A stretch of DNA of 64,000 nucleotides. It comes from Paenibacillus sp. JDR-2. GTDB lineage: Bacteria; Bacillota; Bacilli; Paenibacillales; Paenibacillaceae. Shown in pieces: positions 26,041-34,842 of the stretch. Each line of letters starts with the position of its first letter. Position 1 is the stretch's first letter. The stretch spans positions 4,060,001 through 4,124,000 of the forward strand of contig NC_012914.1 in the NCBI RefSeq assembly GCF_000023585.1. The letters run 5' to 3'. The position numbers were made by a program, and so were the translations under genes. Below the pieces are notes generated by a model. It did not search any database. It was not told the origin of the DNA and was given only the letters and a program-made list of their open reading frames with translations.

Positions 26041-27497
26041 CGCTCCGTATAGACCCCTTTCAGTTCTTTTTCCACTTGAGGCTTGATCTTGCTTAAAGCT
26101 TCCTGCGCCGTTGTCTTGCCGAGCCAGACCTGCTCGAGAGCCGGGTCGATCATGCTGTTGATTTTGGACAAGTTCTTCACGTAGTAGGAAGTATTCGGGA
26201 AGCCGTTGTCAAAGGCGTTTCTCATCACCGCGTCCTGGTAGCCTTCCGGATGAGCCGGATTGCCGGCCGCCCATTTCGCAACCAAATCCGCATTTTCGTA
26301 CCATTTTTTCAGAACCGGCATCCAAAGTCCGCTTGTTTGCAGCTCCAGCGTGTTTTCCGGATTCATCATCCACTTGTACAGCATCCAAGCTTCTTCCGGG
26401 TGTTTGGTATCCTTAAAAATGACGATCGGTTCGCCTAAGGTCATCGTCGCTTTGTTCTTCATAACTGGCGCTACGCCAATTCCGAAATTCAGCTTTTTCG
26501 CCGCGCCAAGATCAACCAGACTCCACTGGCCGTCAAGCGTCATAGCCACCTTGCGGGAGGACAATGCATTGGCGCCGGAAGGAATGTTCTTCGACTGGGT
26601 TGGCGATGGAGCGACATGGTATTTGTTAATCAGATCGGCCCATTGCTGAATCGCTTCAGCCGCTTCCGGATCAGCCAGCTTGAACTGAGTACCATCCTGG
26701 TTCACGAACTGTCCGCCGTTTGACACTACTCCGTTCATGTATGCCCACAGAGGCATCGTTACCCCGAATTGCTTGATCGACTTTGGATCAAAATCCGGAT
26801 CAAGCGCATTTCGACCTTTTTGATCCAGCGTCAGCTTTTGCGCCGTCTCCACAAATTGATCCCAAGTATACGCCTCGTCGGCTTTGGTTGGAGGGAGCGG
26901 CAGACCGGCATCCGTAAACGCCTCCTTGTTGTAGAACAAAGCAAAGGCTTCAAGCGCGCCATTAACGCCAGCCAGCTTCCCTTCTTCCCAGTAATACATG
27001 GTGTTTGGCAAAATATCGTTTACGCTGACATCCGGATCATTCGCAAGGAAATCCATAATGTTATAGATTCGGCCTTGCGACGCCCATTCCAGCGCAACAT
27101 CGCCATTCAAGAGTCCAATGTCCGGCATCTGATTCGAAGAGGCCATCGTTGTCAGCTTAGTCGTATAGGATTCCGGGATATGAAGAGTATTAACCTTGAT
27201 CCACGGATATTTCTCCGTAAACGATTTAATCGCCGCTTCCTGTACCTTTTTCTCGTTCGGGCTTCCCCAGAACGTATACTTAAGCGTGACCGGATCATGC
27301 TTCACCGGCTCTTCCCCGCCGGCGTTGCCGGCCGGAGTATTTGTTGAAGCTGCTGCGGTATTGCCGGAGGTTTCTTTTACTTCCGAATTACCGTTCGTAC
27401 CGCTATTGCCGTTATTCCCGTTGCTGCTGCCGCAGCCGGCCATCAAGACCGAAAGCGCTAACAATGTTACCGATGCCACACCTGCCGTTTTTCTCAT
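26037..27497 (-). CDS. Sugar-binding lipoprotein of the CUT1 transporter
   Basis: A 486-residue family-1 extracellular solute-binding protein. The signal peptide ends in the lipobox SVLMAGC (lipidated Cys about residue 22). A low-complexity Ser/Asn/Gly/Thr linker follows, then the MalE-like fold with Trp/Tyr-rich sugar-contact segments. It captures an oligosaccharide outside the membrane for the two permeases downstream. The ATG at 27497 has GGGAGG seven bases ahead; an earlier start at 27551 would prepend a non-signal sequence. Ligand unknown; the linked GH127 suggests an arabinose-containing oligosaccharide. Confidence 0.93.
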   Translation of the reverse strand: MRKTAGVASVTLLALSVLMAGCGSSNGNNGNSGTNGNSEVKETSGNTAAASTNTPAGNAGGEEPVKHDPVTLKYTFWGSPNEKKVQEAAIKSFTEKYPWIKVNTLHIPESYTTKLTTMASSNQMPDIGLLNGDVALEWASQGRIYNIMDFLANDPDVSVNDILPNTMYYWEEGKLAGVNGALEAFALFYNKEAFTDAGLPLPPTKADEAYTWDQFVETAQKLTLDQKGRNALDPDFDPKSIKQFGVTMPLWAYMNGVVSNGGQFVNQDGTQFKLADPEAAEAIQQWADLINKYHVAPSPTQSKNIPSGANALSSRKVAMTLDGQWSLVDLGAAKKLNFGIGVAPVMKNKATMTLGEPIVIFKDTKHPEEAWMLYKWMMNPENTLELQTSGLWMPVLKKWYENADLVAKWAAGNPAHPEGYQDAVMRNAFDNGFPNTSYYVKNLSKINSMIDPALEQVWLGKTTAQEALSKIKPQVEKELKGVYTER

Positions 27498-27612
27498 AGA
27501 CTTACCTCCCTCAAATTGGTTAAAGATCCCCACTCTTTTTCTTTCAACCAATGTTGCAAGTCATGATGCAGTTTTTGCGTTTCGAGCTCCCTTAGCACCT
27601 CCATTTACGTTA

Positions 27613-27628
27613 ACATTATCGTTAATGT
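27613..27628. promoter_or_regulatory. LacI-type operator at the transporter promoter
   Basis: ACATTA-ACGA-TAATGT (minus-strand reading) is a perfect 6-4-6 palindrome. It starts about 14 bases downstream of the -10 box, where a bound LacI protein would block transcription. A near-identical copy lies at 23140-23155. Confidence 0.8.
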
Positions 27629-27641
27629 AGCTTACAGCGTC

Positions 27642-27671
27642 ATTATAAAAGGATTGTTAAGGAATGGTCAA
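27642..27671 (-). promoter_or_regulatory. Sigma-A promoter of the transporter operon
   Basis: TTGACC (27666-27671) and a perfect TATAAT (27642-27647) are separated by 18 bases on the minus strand. This and the operator, with the terminator at 27760-27788, account for the gene-free stretch 27498-27807. Confidence 0.85.
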
Positions 27672-27759
27672 TTCTAGAAATCGGACAATTTGGATCATCC
27701 CGATAACGATAACTCGTCGTAATTTTGGAGTTATATACCAGAAAACGCCAACATAAAAA

Positions 27760-27788
27760 GCCGGCTCCAACTCTGAATCGGAACCGGC
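27760..27788 (-). terminator. Terminator downstream of the MalY/PatB gene
   Basis: On the minus strand GCCGGTTCC pairs with GGAGCCGGC (one G-U wobble in RNA) across an 11-base loop, followed by TTTTTATG. Confidence 0.85.
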
Positions 27789-27807
27789 AAATGACACTGC
27801 TCGACAT

Positions 27808-28968
27808 TTATTTGATTGTTTTAATTACGTTTTCGAGTCTATTCAGGCCTTCAGTCAAGATCGCGCGCGAACAACCGATATTAATGCGGATAAACCCGTC
27901 TCCGGCTTTTCCGTAAGTCGAACCCTCGTTGATCCGAAGGCCTGCTTCGTCAAATAATTTGCGGCTTAGCTCTTCGGAACCAATTCCGAGATTTCGGCAA
28001 TCCAGCCACATTAAATACGTAGACTGCGGTGCAATAACCTTGAGATTCGGAAGCCGTTCCCGGACAAACGCGATGAAATAATCACGGTTCTCTTTCAGAT
28101 AGGCCAAGAGTTGATCCAGCCATTCTTCCCCTTCGTTGTATGCTGCGATCAACGCTTCAATCCCAAACGAATTGGGATCATGAATGCCGCTTACGAGCAG
28201 AACTTGCTTCACTTTTTCCCTGTAGTCCTGGTTAGCCGTAATGATGTTCGCCATCTTTAATCCGGCAATATTAAAGGTTTTGCTCGGAGATGTGCAGGTG
28301 ATTGAGTTATTCGCGTCTATCGAAGCAAACGGGACATACGGCTGTCCTTCAAACACAAGATCCCTATGAATCTCGTCGGCCACAACAAGAACCTGGTGCT
28401 TTTGGCAAATAGCGCTTAACCGCTCAAGCTCCTCTTTGCTCCATACTCTTCCTACCGGGTTATGGGGATTGCACAAAATAAACAGCTTAACGGCTTCATC
28501 CGAAGCCTTCTTCTCGAAGTCTTCAAAGTCGATTTCATACGACTCGCCCGTATTAATCAAGTCATTCTCGACGATCTCGCGGCTGTTGCTCTTAATAATG
28601 CCATAAAAGCTGTTATACACCGGCGCTTGAATAAGCACTTTGTCTCCCGGATTCGAGAAAGCCTGAATAATGGCGGCCAAAGCCGGAATAACGCCGGGCG
28701 TAAAAGCAATCCATTCTTTTTCAATCTGACAGCGATGTCTCTTCCGCCACCAATTAATCTCCGCCTCGTAATAAGCATCAGGCAAATGGGCATAACCAAA
28801 TACCCCGTGCCGCAGCTTGCTCTCCAATGCCCGAAGGATGGGATCCGCTGCCTTGAAATCCATATCTGCAACCCACATGGGTACAATATCTTCTTTGTCC
28901 TTCGCCGAATCCCACTTGAAGCTGTTCGTATTTTTCCGGTTAACCACTTCATCAAAATCATACTTCAT
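27808..28968 (-). CDS. MalY/PatB-type PLP-dependent C-S lyase / aminotransferase
   Basis: A 386-residue fold-type I PLP enzyme. It opens with the MalY/PatB pattern (DIVPMWVADMDFKAADPI), has the HNPVGRVWSKEEL segment, and the PLP lysine in SPSKTFNIAGLK. The C-terminal arginine motif is FIRINIGCSRAIL. The usual reaction is beta-elimination from cystathionine or cysteine conjugates. The ATG at 28968 has AAGGTGG upstream; an upstream start at 29091 is rejected because it would lie inside the previous gene. It overlaps the BenE-type transporter gene by 11 bases, suggesting the transporter brings in or exports its substrate. Confidence 0.9.
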   Translation of the reverse strand: MKYDFDEVVNRKNTNSFKWDSAKDKEDIVPMWVADMDFKAADPILRALESKLRHGVFGYAHLPDAYYEAEINWWRKRHRCQIEKEWIAFTPGVIPALAAIIQAFSNPGDKVLIQAPVYNSFYGIIKSNSREIVENDLINTGESYEIDFEDFEKKASDEAVKLFILCNPHNPVGRVWSKEELERLSAICQKHQVLVVADEIHRDLVFEGQPYVPFASIDANNSITCTSPSKTFNIAGLKMANIITANQDYREKVKQVLLVSGIHDPNSFGIEALIAAYNEGEEWLDQLLAYLKENRDYFIAFVRERLPNLKVIAPQSTYLMWLDCRNLGIGSEELSRKLFDEAGLRINEGSTYGKAGDGFIRINIGCSRAILTEGLNRLENVIKTIK

Positions 28969-30130
28969 CTTGCATGCCACCTTTTCTGTTCGCAAACTTC
29001 TGCCTAACATATAATAGCACAACTCCCGCCAGCAATGCCCATAAGGGAGCCGATATGCCAAACAAATTAAGATGCGAAGCAGCCAGAACAAAGGTAACGG
29101 TGGACGGAACGATGTATGAACGCTGCTGCACGGCCGATTTGACTGACTTCATAAAAAGGCCAAGCAAAGGAATACCGGTCATCAAAGCGATAAACGGGGC
29201 AGGCAAAATCTGAATCCAGCCAATCAATTTGGATGCGAATAACCCGAATAGAATGACCAAGCCGTTAGAGGTTATTGCCGCGCCAATACGTTTCGAGGGA
29301 TTGCCGGCTTCGGGACTGCTGCACAGAGCCGTCATCATCCCTCCTACGTTCGCCGCATGCCCGCCAAATAGGCCGGCAGCCATAGAAGCCAAGCCCGAGG
29401 CGCTAATAATACGGTTGACCGGCGGATCATACTCATGGCTTTTTAAGGCGGTAAGAGCCACAGCCAGGTCATTGCTCATCACGATAAACGACAAGGGAAC
29501 CGCAATGGAAAAAATAGCGGCAGTCGAAAATTCGGGAATGATCAGCGCGGGAAGTTCGAACGGTAACCCTTGAACAGCCGCCCACGGAAGGCGCTGCTGA
29601 AGGAGCAAACCAATAAATCCCATGATCATTGCCCATAAGGCCGGCGACAGAAACCGCGTATAACGAGGAACCAACCAATAACCGACAGCGGCTAGAATGC
29701 CGCATAGCGGAAGCTGTACGGAAGACGGAATCATCCCCCAGACATAGGATAACAACAGCCCCGCCAATAAGGAATCGATTATAGGCTTTGGAATCAAGGG
29801 CAATGCCCGTCCAAAAATCCCCGTACCGCCAGCCGCAATCATGATTACTCCCGACAGAATAAATCCCCCCGCTAATTCCGGCAGCGTATAATGGGCGGCA
29901 ACGGACCCGATATAAGCAATTCCCGTAATGGAATGCGCTCCCGCAAAAGGCATCTTATATTTAAGTGTAAGCAGCGTGTTTAACACACCGCCTGCGACAT
30001 AAACGGCAAAGAACCATGATAAAAGCTCATGATCGGACATTCCGGCCCGGTCCGCCGCTTGGACAAGCAGGATTGCGCCTCCGGTACAAGCAAGCATGGC
30101 GGATATCATTCCCGTAGTAATAAACCTCAA
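28958..30130 (-). CDS. BenE-family (benzoate/H+ symporter-like) membrane transporter
   Basis: About 390 residues, strongly hydrophobic, with roughly 12 membrane segments. Family-like segments include ITGIAYIGSVAAHY and a conserved FGGHAANVGGMMTALCSSPEAG stretch. BenE proteins are linked to aromatic acid uptake; the true substrate here is unknown. The start is taken as TTG at 30130, which has AAGGAGG eight bases upstream. The 43 residues of the longer frame are non-hydrophobic and are encoded across the terminator 30215-30243. It is coupled to the MalY/PatB gene. Confidence 0.82.
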   Translation of the reverse strand: MRFITTGMISAMLACTGGAILLVQAADRAGMSDHELLSWFFAVYVAGGVLNTLLTLKYKMPFAGAHSITGIAYIGSVAAHYTLPELAGGFILSGVIMIAAGGTGIFGRALPLIPKPIIDSLLAGLLLSYVWGMIPSSVQLPLCGILAAVGYWLVPRYTRFLSPALWAMIMGFIGLLLQQRLPWAAVQGLPFELPALIIPEFSTAAIFSIAVPLSFIVMSNDLAVALTALKSHEYDPPVNRIISASGLASMAAGLFGGHAANVGGMMTALCSSPEAGNPSKRIGAAITSNGLVILFGLFASKLIGWIQILPAPFIALMTGIPLLGLFMKSVKSAVQQRSYIVPSTVTFVLAASHLNLFGISAPLWALLAGVVLLYVRQKFANRKGGMQDEV

Positions 30131-30214
30131 GGCACATCCCTCCTTCAGCCCATAATAGGACCAAAGGGAAATACTGTAACCAGCCAATTCGGAGAAACTT
30201 CTGCCATCCACCCA

Positions 30215-30243
30215 TAAAAAAAGAGCCCGCTCGCGCAGGCTCT
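30215..30243 (-). terminator. Terminator of the gluconate operon
   Basis: On the minus strand AGAGCC pairs with GGCTCT around a GC-rich loop that can pair further. A run of seven T follows. It lies directly after the gluconokinase stop. Confidence 0.88.
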
Positions 30244-30249
30244 CCCTTT

Positions 30250-31788
30250 TTAAGTCCACTTTTTCTGATAAGCGGCAATTTCCTTATATTCCGGCGTAAG
30301 CAGCCTGGATACCCGGACGTAGATCCGGCTCAGCTCCTTGTAACGTTCAACGTTGGCTTGTTCAGGCATATGCTTGTGGGAAGTTCCCATCATGCCCGAT
30401 ACGACATGAAGCGAATCCACTTCGCCGATGCTGTACAAGCCTAGGATCGCGGCGCCAAGACATGAGCTTTCGAAGCTCTCCGGCACATGGACCTCTTGCT
30501 CGAAAATATCGGACATCATCTGACGCCACAGCTCCGAGCGGGCAAAACCGCCGGTTGCCTGGATTTTCGTAGGATGGCCAATCAACTCCTCCAGTGCCAT
30601 ATACACCGTGAAGAGGTTAAAAATCACGCCTTCCAGAACCGCGCGGATCATATGCTCCTTCTTATGCTGCAGGCCAAGTCCGAAGAACGAGCCTCTGGCA
30701 TTGGCATCCCACAGCGGGGCTCTTTCGCCCGCGAGATAAGGATGGAACAACAGACCGTCCGCTCCCGCCGGCACGCGCGCGGCAATTTCCGTCAGAATAT
30801 CGTACGGATCCTTGCCAAGCCGTTTAGCGGTTTCGGTCTCCGCGGCGCAAAGCTGATCTCTCAGCCAGCGGAATATCATCCCGCCGTTGTTAACCGGACC
30901 GCCAATCACCCACATATCCTCGGCTAACGCGTAACAGAAGATCCTCCCCTTCGGATCGGTTACCGGCCGGTCCGTTACAGCCCGGATTGCCCCGCTTGTC
31001 CCGATCGTTACGGCAACGGTTCCAGGTTCAATGGCATTAACGCCAAGGTTGGACAATACGCCGTCGCTTGCTCCCACAATGAAAGGAGTTGAAACCTTCA
31101 GCCCCATCTCGGCCGCCCATTCCGCCTTCATGCCTTCCAGCGCATAGGTCGTAGGCACAGGCTCGGATAACCGCTCGGGCGTAACGCCAGCCACCAGCAA
31201 GGCTTCGGCATCCCAGCCGAGCTGGGATAAATTAAACAGCCCCGTCGCCGAAGCAATCGAATAATCGATCACATACCGGCTGAACAGCTGATGGAACACG
31301 TATTCCTTGATGGAGATAAACTTGTGCGTGCGGGCGAACAGATCCTGCTGCGTGTTACGAAGCCATACCAGCTTGGACAACGGAGCCATCGGATGCAGCG
31401 GCGTACCCGTGCGCAAATAAATCTGATGTCCGTTCATCTCGTTCTTGATCCGCTCCGTCCACATCGCGCTGCGGTTATCCGCCCAAGTAATGCAGCGCGT
31501 CAGCGGGCGGCCTTCGCCGTCAACCGCAATAACGCTATGCATCGCCGAGCTGAACGATACGCACAATACGCCTTCCTCGCCAATGCCGCCTAGGGCAACA
31601 ACCTGCTTGATCGTGCCAACAACCGCGCGGAAAATCTCGTCCGGATCCTGCTCCGCTACATCGGGCTTCGGTGAGTACAGCGGGTATTCGATCGTATGAG
31701 TCGCGATCACTTGTCCAGCCTTGTCAAACAATACGGATTTCGTGCTTGTTGTCCCGATATCCGTTCCAATAACGTAAGAGGAAGCCAT
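30250..31788 (-). CDS. gntK: Gluconokinase, FGGY family
   Basis: A 512-residue kinase of Bacillus GntK type. The N-terminal phosphate loop is GTDIGTTSTKSVLFD, and the middle holds CITWADNRS and the FGGY-type ATP-site segment GGPVNNGGM. LFHPYLAGERAPLWD and the adenosine motif ATGGFARSELW follow. It phosphorylates D-gluconate to 6-phosphogluconate for the pentose phosphate route. AAAGGAG precedes the ATG. It lies 49 bases after gntP, on the same strand as the sensor genes upstream. Confidence 0.94.
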   Translation of the reverse strand: MASSYVIGTDIGTTSTKSVLFDKAGQVIATHTIEYPLYSPKPDVAEQDPDEIFRAVVGTIKQVVALGGIGEEGVLCVSFSSAMHSVIAVDGEGRPLTRCITWADNRSAMWTERIKNEMNGHQIYLRTGTPLHPMAPLSKLVWLRNTQQDLFARTHKFISIKEYVFHQLFSRYVIDYSIASATGLFNLSQLGWDAEALLVAGVTPERLSEPVPTTYALEGMKAEWAAEMGLKVSTPFIVGASDGVLSNLGVNAIEPGTVAVTIGTSGAIRAVTDRPVTDPKGRIFCYALAEDMWVIGGPVNNGGMIFRWLRDQLCAAETETAKRLGKDPYDILTEIAARVPAGADGLLFHPYLAGERAPLWDANARGSFFGLGLQHKKEHMIRAVLEGVIFNLFTVYMALEELIGHPTKIQATGGFARSELWRQMMSDIFEQEVHVPESFESSCLGAAILGLYSIGEVDSLHVVSGMMGTSHKHMPEQANVERYKELSRIYVRVSRLLTPEYKEIAAYQKKWT

Positions 31789-31837
31789 TGCTGCTCACTC
31801 TCCTTTCTCTCTATCCAATCCATGCTTCTATCTATCT

Positions 31838-33199
31838 TTAAACGATGGCGTTCAGCGCCATAATGAGCACAAGCGCCACAACGGAAATAATCGTTTCCAG
31901 CGCTGTCCAGGTCAGGAGCGTTTCTTTCACCGTCATGCCGAAATATTCTTTGATCAGCCAGAAGCCCGAGTCGTTCACATGGGACAAAATAAGCGAGCCT
32001 GCGCCTGTTGCCAGTACAAGCAGCTCCACGTTGGTTCCCGGCATTGCTGCCGCGATTGGAGCCACGATACCCGCAGCCGTCATCATCGAGACGGTTGCGG
32101 AACCGGTTGCGATCCGGATCATCGCCGCAATACCCCAGCCAAGCAGAATAGGCGATACATGCGAAGAAGTAGCAAGATCAGCGATGTAGTCGCCGATACC
32201 GGAATCCAGCAGCACGCGGTTAAACGCGCCGCCCGCGCCAATAACAAGCAGAATCGTTGCCGTAGGAGCGAGACAGTCATTTGTGAATTTCAATACTTTT
32301 TCGCGGCTGATACCGCGGGCAAAGCCTAAGCTGAAGAACGAGTACACAGTCGCAATCAGAAGCGCCACAACCGGATCGCCTACAAATTTCGCGGCAAGGA
32401 ACAGAGTATCATCCTTCGCAAGGGAGCCGCTTTCCACAAATACGTCCGCGAATGTGGCAATCAGCATCAGGAATACCGGAATCAGAATCGTGATGAGCGT
32501 ATTGGCAAAGCCGGGCAGTTCGCGGTTCTCATCGGTTTCCGCAAGCTGATCTCCCATTTCCTTCGGTACTTCCTTATGAATCCGTTTGCCAATCCAGCTG
32601 CCGTACAGAGGTCCCGCAACGATTGCGGTCGGTAAACCAACGATTATCGAATACAAAATCGTCTTGCCGATATCGGCATTAAAAATACCAACTGCAGCCA
32701 TAGCAGCCGGATGCGGCGGCACCAGACCGTGTACCACGGATAAGCCCGCTACCAGCGGTACGCCGATTTTGACAAGCGAAAGACCTGTTTGTTTCGCAAT
32801 GGTGAAAATAAGCGGAACAAGCAAGACGAAGCCAACCTGGAAGAAGACGGGAATGCCGACAATAAACGCAACAAACATCATCGCCCAATGGACTCTCTTC
32901 TCGCCGAACACGCCGATCAAGGTTCTTGCGATTCTCTCGGCGCCTCCGGATTCGGCCATCATTTTCCCGAGCATGGTGCCAAGTGCCAATACAATCGCCA
33001 GGAAGCCTAGCGTATTCCCCATCCCGGTCTTTATGGAATCGATGATGCCCGTCTGGTCTTCGGTAGCCACAATCGGCATTCCCGCGGCAAGCCCTGTCCC
33101 AATCGCCGTAATAATAAGCGCGACAAACGGGTTCAGCTTGGCAACCGTAATGAGCAGAAGCAGCACAACGATCGCTGCAAGTACAATAAATAGCAACAT
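31838..33199 (-). CDS. gntP: Gluconate:H+ symporter, GntP family
   Basis: A 453-residue membrane protein with 12-14 predicted segments. Family-typical stretches include AKLNPFVALIITAIGTGLAAG, GIPVFFQVGFVLLVPL and GLVPPHPAAM. It imports gluconate or related sugar acids, passing them to the kinase encoded downstream. AGGAGG lies seven bases before the ATG. It lies only 23 bases after the response-regulator gene, so one transcript may run from the sensor genes through gntK. Confidence 0.94.
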   Translation of the reverse strand: MLLFIVLAAIVVLLLLITVAKLNPFVALIITAIGTGLAAGMPIVATEDQTGIIDSIKTGMGNTLGFLAIVLALGTMLGKMMAESGGAERIARTLIGVFGEKRVHWAMMFVAFIVGIPVFFQVGFVLLVPLIFTIAKQTGLSLVKIGVPLVAGLSVVHGLVPPHPAAMAAVGIFNADIGKTILYSIIVGLPTAIVAGPLYGSWIGKRIHKEVPKEMGDQLAETDENRELPGFANTLITILIPVFLMLIATFADVFVESGSLAKDDTLFLAAKFVGDPVVALLIATVYSFFSLGFARGISREKVLKFTNDCLAPTATILLVIGAGGAFNRVLLDSGIGDYIADLATSSHVSPILLGWGIAAMIRIATGSATVSMMTAAGIVAPIAAAMPGTNVELLVLATGAGSLILSHVNDSGFWLIKEYFGMTVKETLLTWTALETIISVVALVLIMALNAIV

Positions 33200-33222
33200 G
33201 GTGTAGTTCCTCCTAAAAAATA

Positions 33223-34842
33223 TTATTGCGGCTGACCGTCGCGATATTCCTGCGGCGTCATGCCGAATGTTTTCTTAAAGGCGCTGATGAAGGAATGCGG
33301 CCGTTGATAACCTAGCCGGGCGGCAATGACATAGACCTTCTCATCGCTGCGCCGCAGCATGGACTGGGCTTCTTCCATCTTCACGCGCTGAATGTAATCA
33401 CTTAAGTTTTCGCCTGTTTCCAGCTTGTATACCTTGGATACATAGACGGGATGCAGCTTGACGTAATCGGCCACCGATTGAAGCGAAATATCGCCGGTCA
33501 CGTTGTCATCTATAAAGCTTCTTATTCTCTCGATCAAGGAATGGCGGTTATCCTTAGTTTCCTTAGCCATATCCTCCTGCAACGCTTTAAGCGTGCGGAA
33601 GGCCCATTCCCGGAGATGCTGCACGGTCCGAAGCGGCATCCCGGTCGCCATCCGGTTGTAATCGGTACCAAGTGTTTCGTTTAGAAGACGTCCGTTCTTA
33701 TGGGCGATATAAGCATAGGCCGAAGCCACCGTAAAGTAAATTTCCAGCAAATGCTCTTCGGACACGGTTTCTCCGCTCTCCACTCCCGTAAAGATACGCT
33801 TATACCTCTCTTCTACCGCTTCCCATCTTGCGGCTTCCAGCAAGTGAATCAATGCCGGCGGCTCGTACAGACAGTCCAACGACCGTATGGCTGCCGGCTC
33901 GCTTTCCTTCTCCTCCAGACGCATGAACTGCTCCGGCTCCTGCCCGATCCGGTTGCGGAAAGCCGTAATCGACCGGTTATAGAAGCCGGGAACGTCTTCC
34001 GGAAAAGCGCCCGCGCTGCTTACCATGACGGATACCTTCCCTTTCAGGTAAACGCCTACGGCGGATTGCAGCACCGATGCCGTGCGCTCAAGCCAGCCCG
34101 GATCATCCCCTTCCGCTTCGTCCTTAAGTGTCAGCAGAAAGACCAGATAATCATGGGCGTCCTTCGCATGCCACAGCGAGTAACGACCGCCGAACAGCTC
34201 CTCGGCCATATTGGCGACCGCGTATTCCTTCCAGGACAGATCCTCTTCGGTGAACTCCCCGAACCGGTCATCCAGCCGAACAGCCATCAGCGAAAATCGC
34301 TGCCAGTCCCGATCGCCAAGCTCTAACCGCGTCATTTTTTCCCGAAGCGTCTGTTTGCTCCACAGCTTTCCCTGCAGCAGCTCCTGCAGCAGGTTCGCCC
34401 TTAAGAGTGGCAAATGCTCCTTCAGCGTATACGTGATCCGCTGGGCGGAGATTACCTCTTCCCACTCCTGCTTCAGCTTCCGAAGCACGCGTTCCACCGT
34501 TGACAGGAGGTCCGAGGTCTTGACCGGCTTGAGCAAATAGTCCTCGGTCTGGAACTGCATGGCCTGCTTCGCATAGTTGAATTCGGAGTAGCCCGAGAGC
34601 AGAATGCTTTTGGTCTTCGGCCATTGCCGCTTAATCTCGGAAATAAGCTGAAGCCCCGACATACCCGGCATTCGGATATCCGTAATGACAATATCGATGG
34701 AGAATTGATGAAGCTGCTCAAGCGCTTCCTGGCCGGAATACGCTTTGTACACCTGATCGATGCCAACGGATTCCCAATCGACCGTTGTTGCCAGACGGTC
34801 CACGACATGCGCTTCGTCATCCACAATTAAGAGCTGGGCCAT
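33223..34842 (-). CDS. YesN-type response regulator with AraC DNA-binding domain
   Basis: A 539-residue protein. The receiver domain occupies residues 1-120: DDE acidic pair near residue 8, phospho-acceptor D55 in ITDIRMPGMSG, and K in LLKPVK. A long linker follows, then two AraC helix-turn-helices in the last 100 residues (LQSVADYVKLHPVYVSKVYKL; AARLGYQRPHSFISAFKKTFG). It overlaps the kinase gene by 16 bases. It probably binds the 20-bp-spaced repeats at 38059-38093 and activates the whole unit, including gntP and gntK. Confidence 0.94.
   Translation of the reverse strand: MAQLLIVDDEAHVVDRLATTVDWESVGIDQVYKAYSGQEALEQLHQFSIDIVITDIRMPGMSGLQLISEIKRQWPKTKSILLSGYSEFNYAKQAMQFQTEDYLLKPVKTSDLLSTVERVLRKLKQEWEEVISAQRITYTLKEHLPLLRANLLQELLQGKLWSKQTLREKMTRLELGDRDWQRFSLMAVRLDDRFGEFTEEDLSWKEYAVANMAEELFGGRYSLWHAKDAHDYLVFLLTLKDEAEGDDPGWLERTASVLQSAVGVYLKGKVSVMVSSAGAFPEDVPGFYNRSITAFRNRIGQEPEQFMRLEEKESEPAAIRSLDCLYEPPALIHLLEAARWEAVEERYKRIFTGVESGETVSEEHLLEIYFTVASAYAYIAHKNGRLLNETLGTDYNRMATGMPLRTVQHLREWAFRTLKALQEDMAKETKDNRHSLIERIRSFIDDNVTGDISLQSVADYVKLHPVYVSKVYKLETGENLSDYIQRVKMEEAQSMLRRSDEKVYVIAARLGYQRPHSFISAFKKTFGMTPQEYRDGQPQ

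Noticed and set aside
32586..33206. A 206-codon plus-strand frame opposite gntP
   Set aside because: Ser/Thr/Pro/Ile-rich translation is the usual mirror of hydrophobic membrane-protein codons on the other strand.
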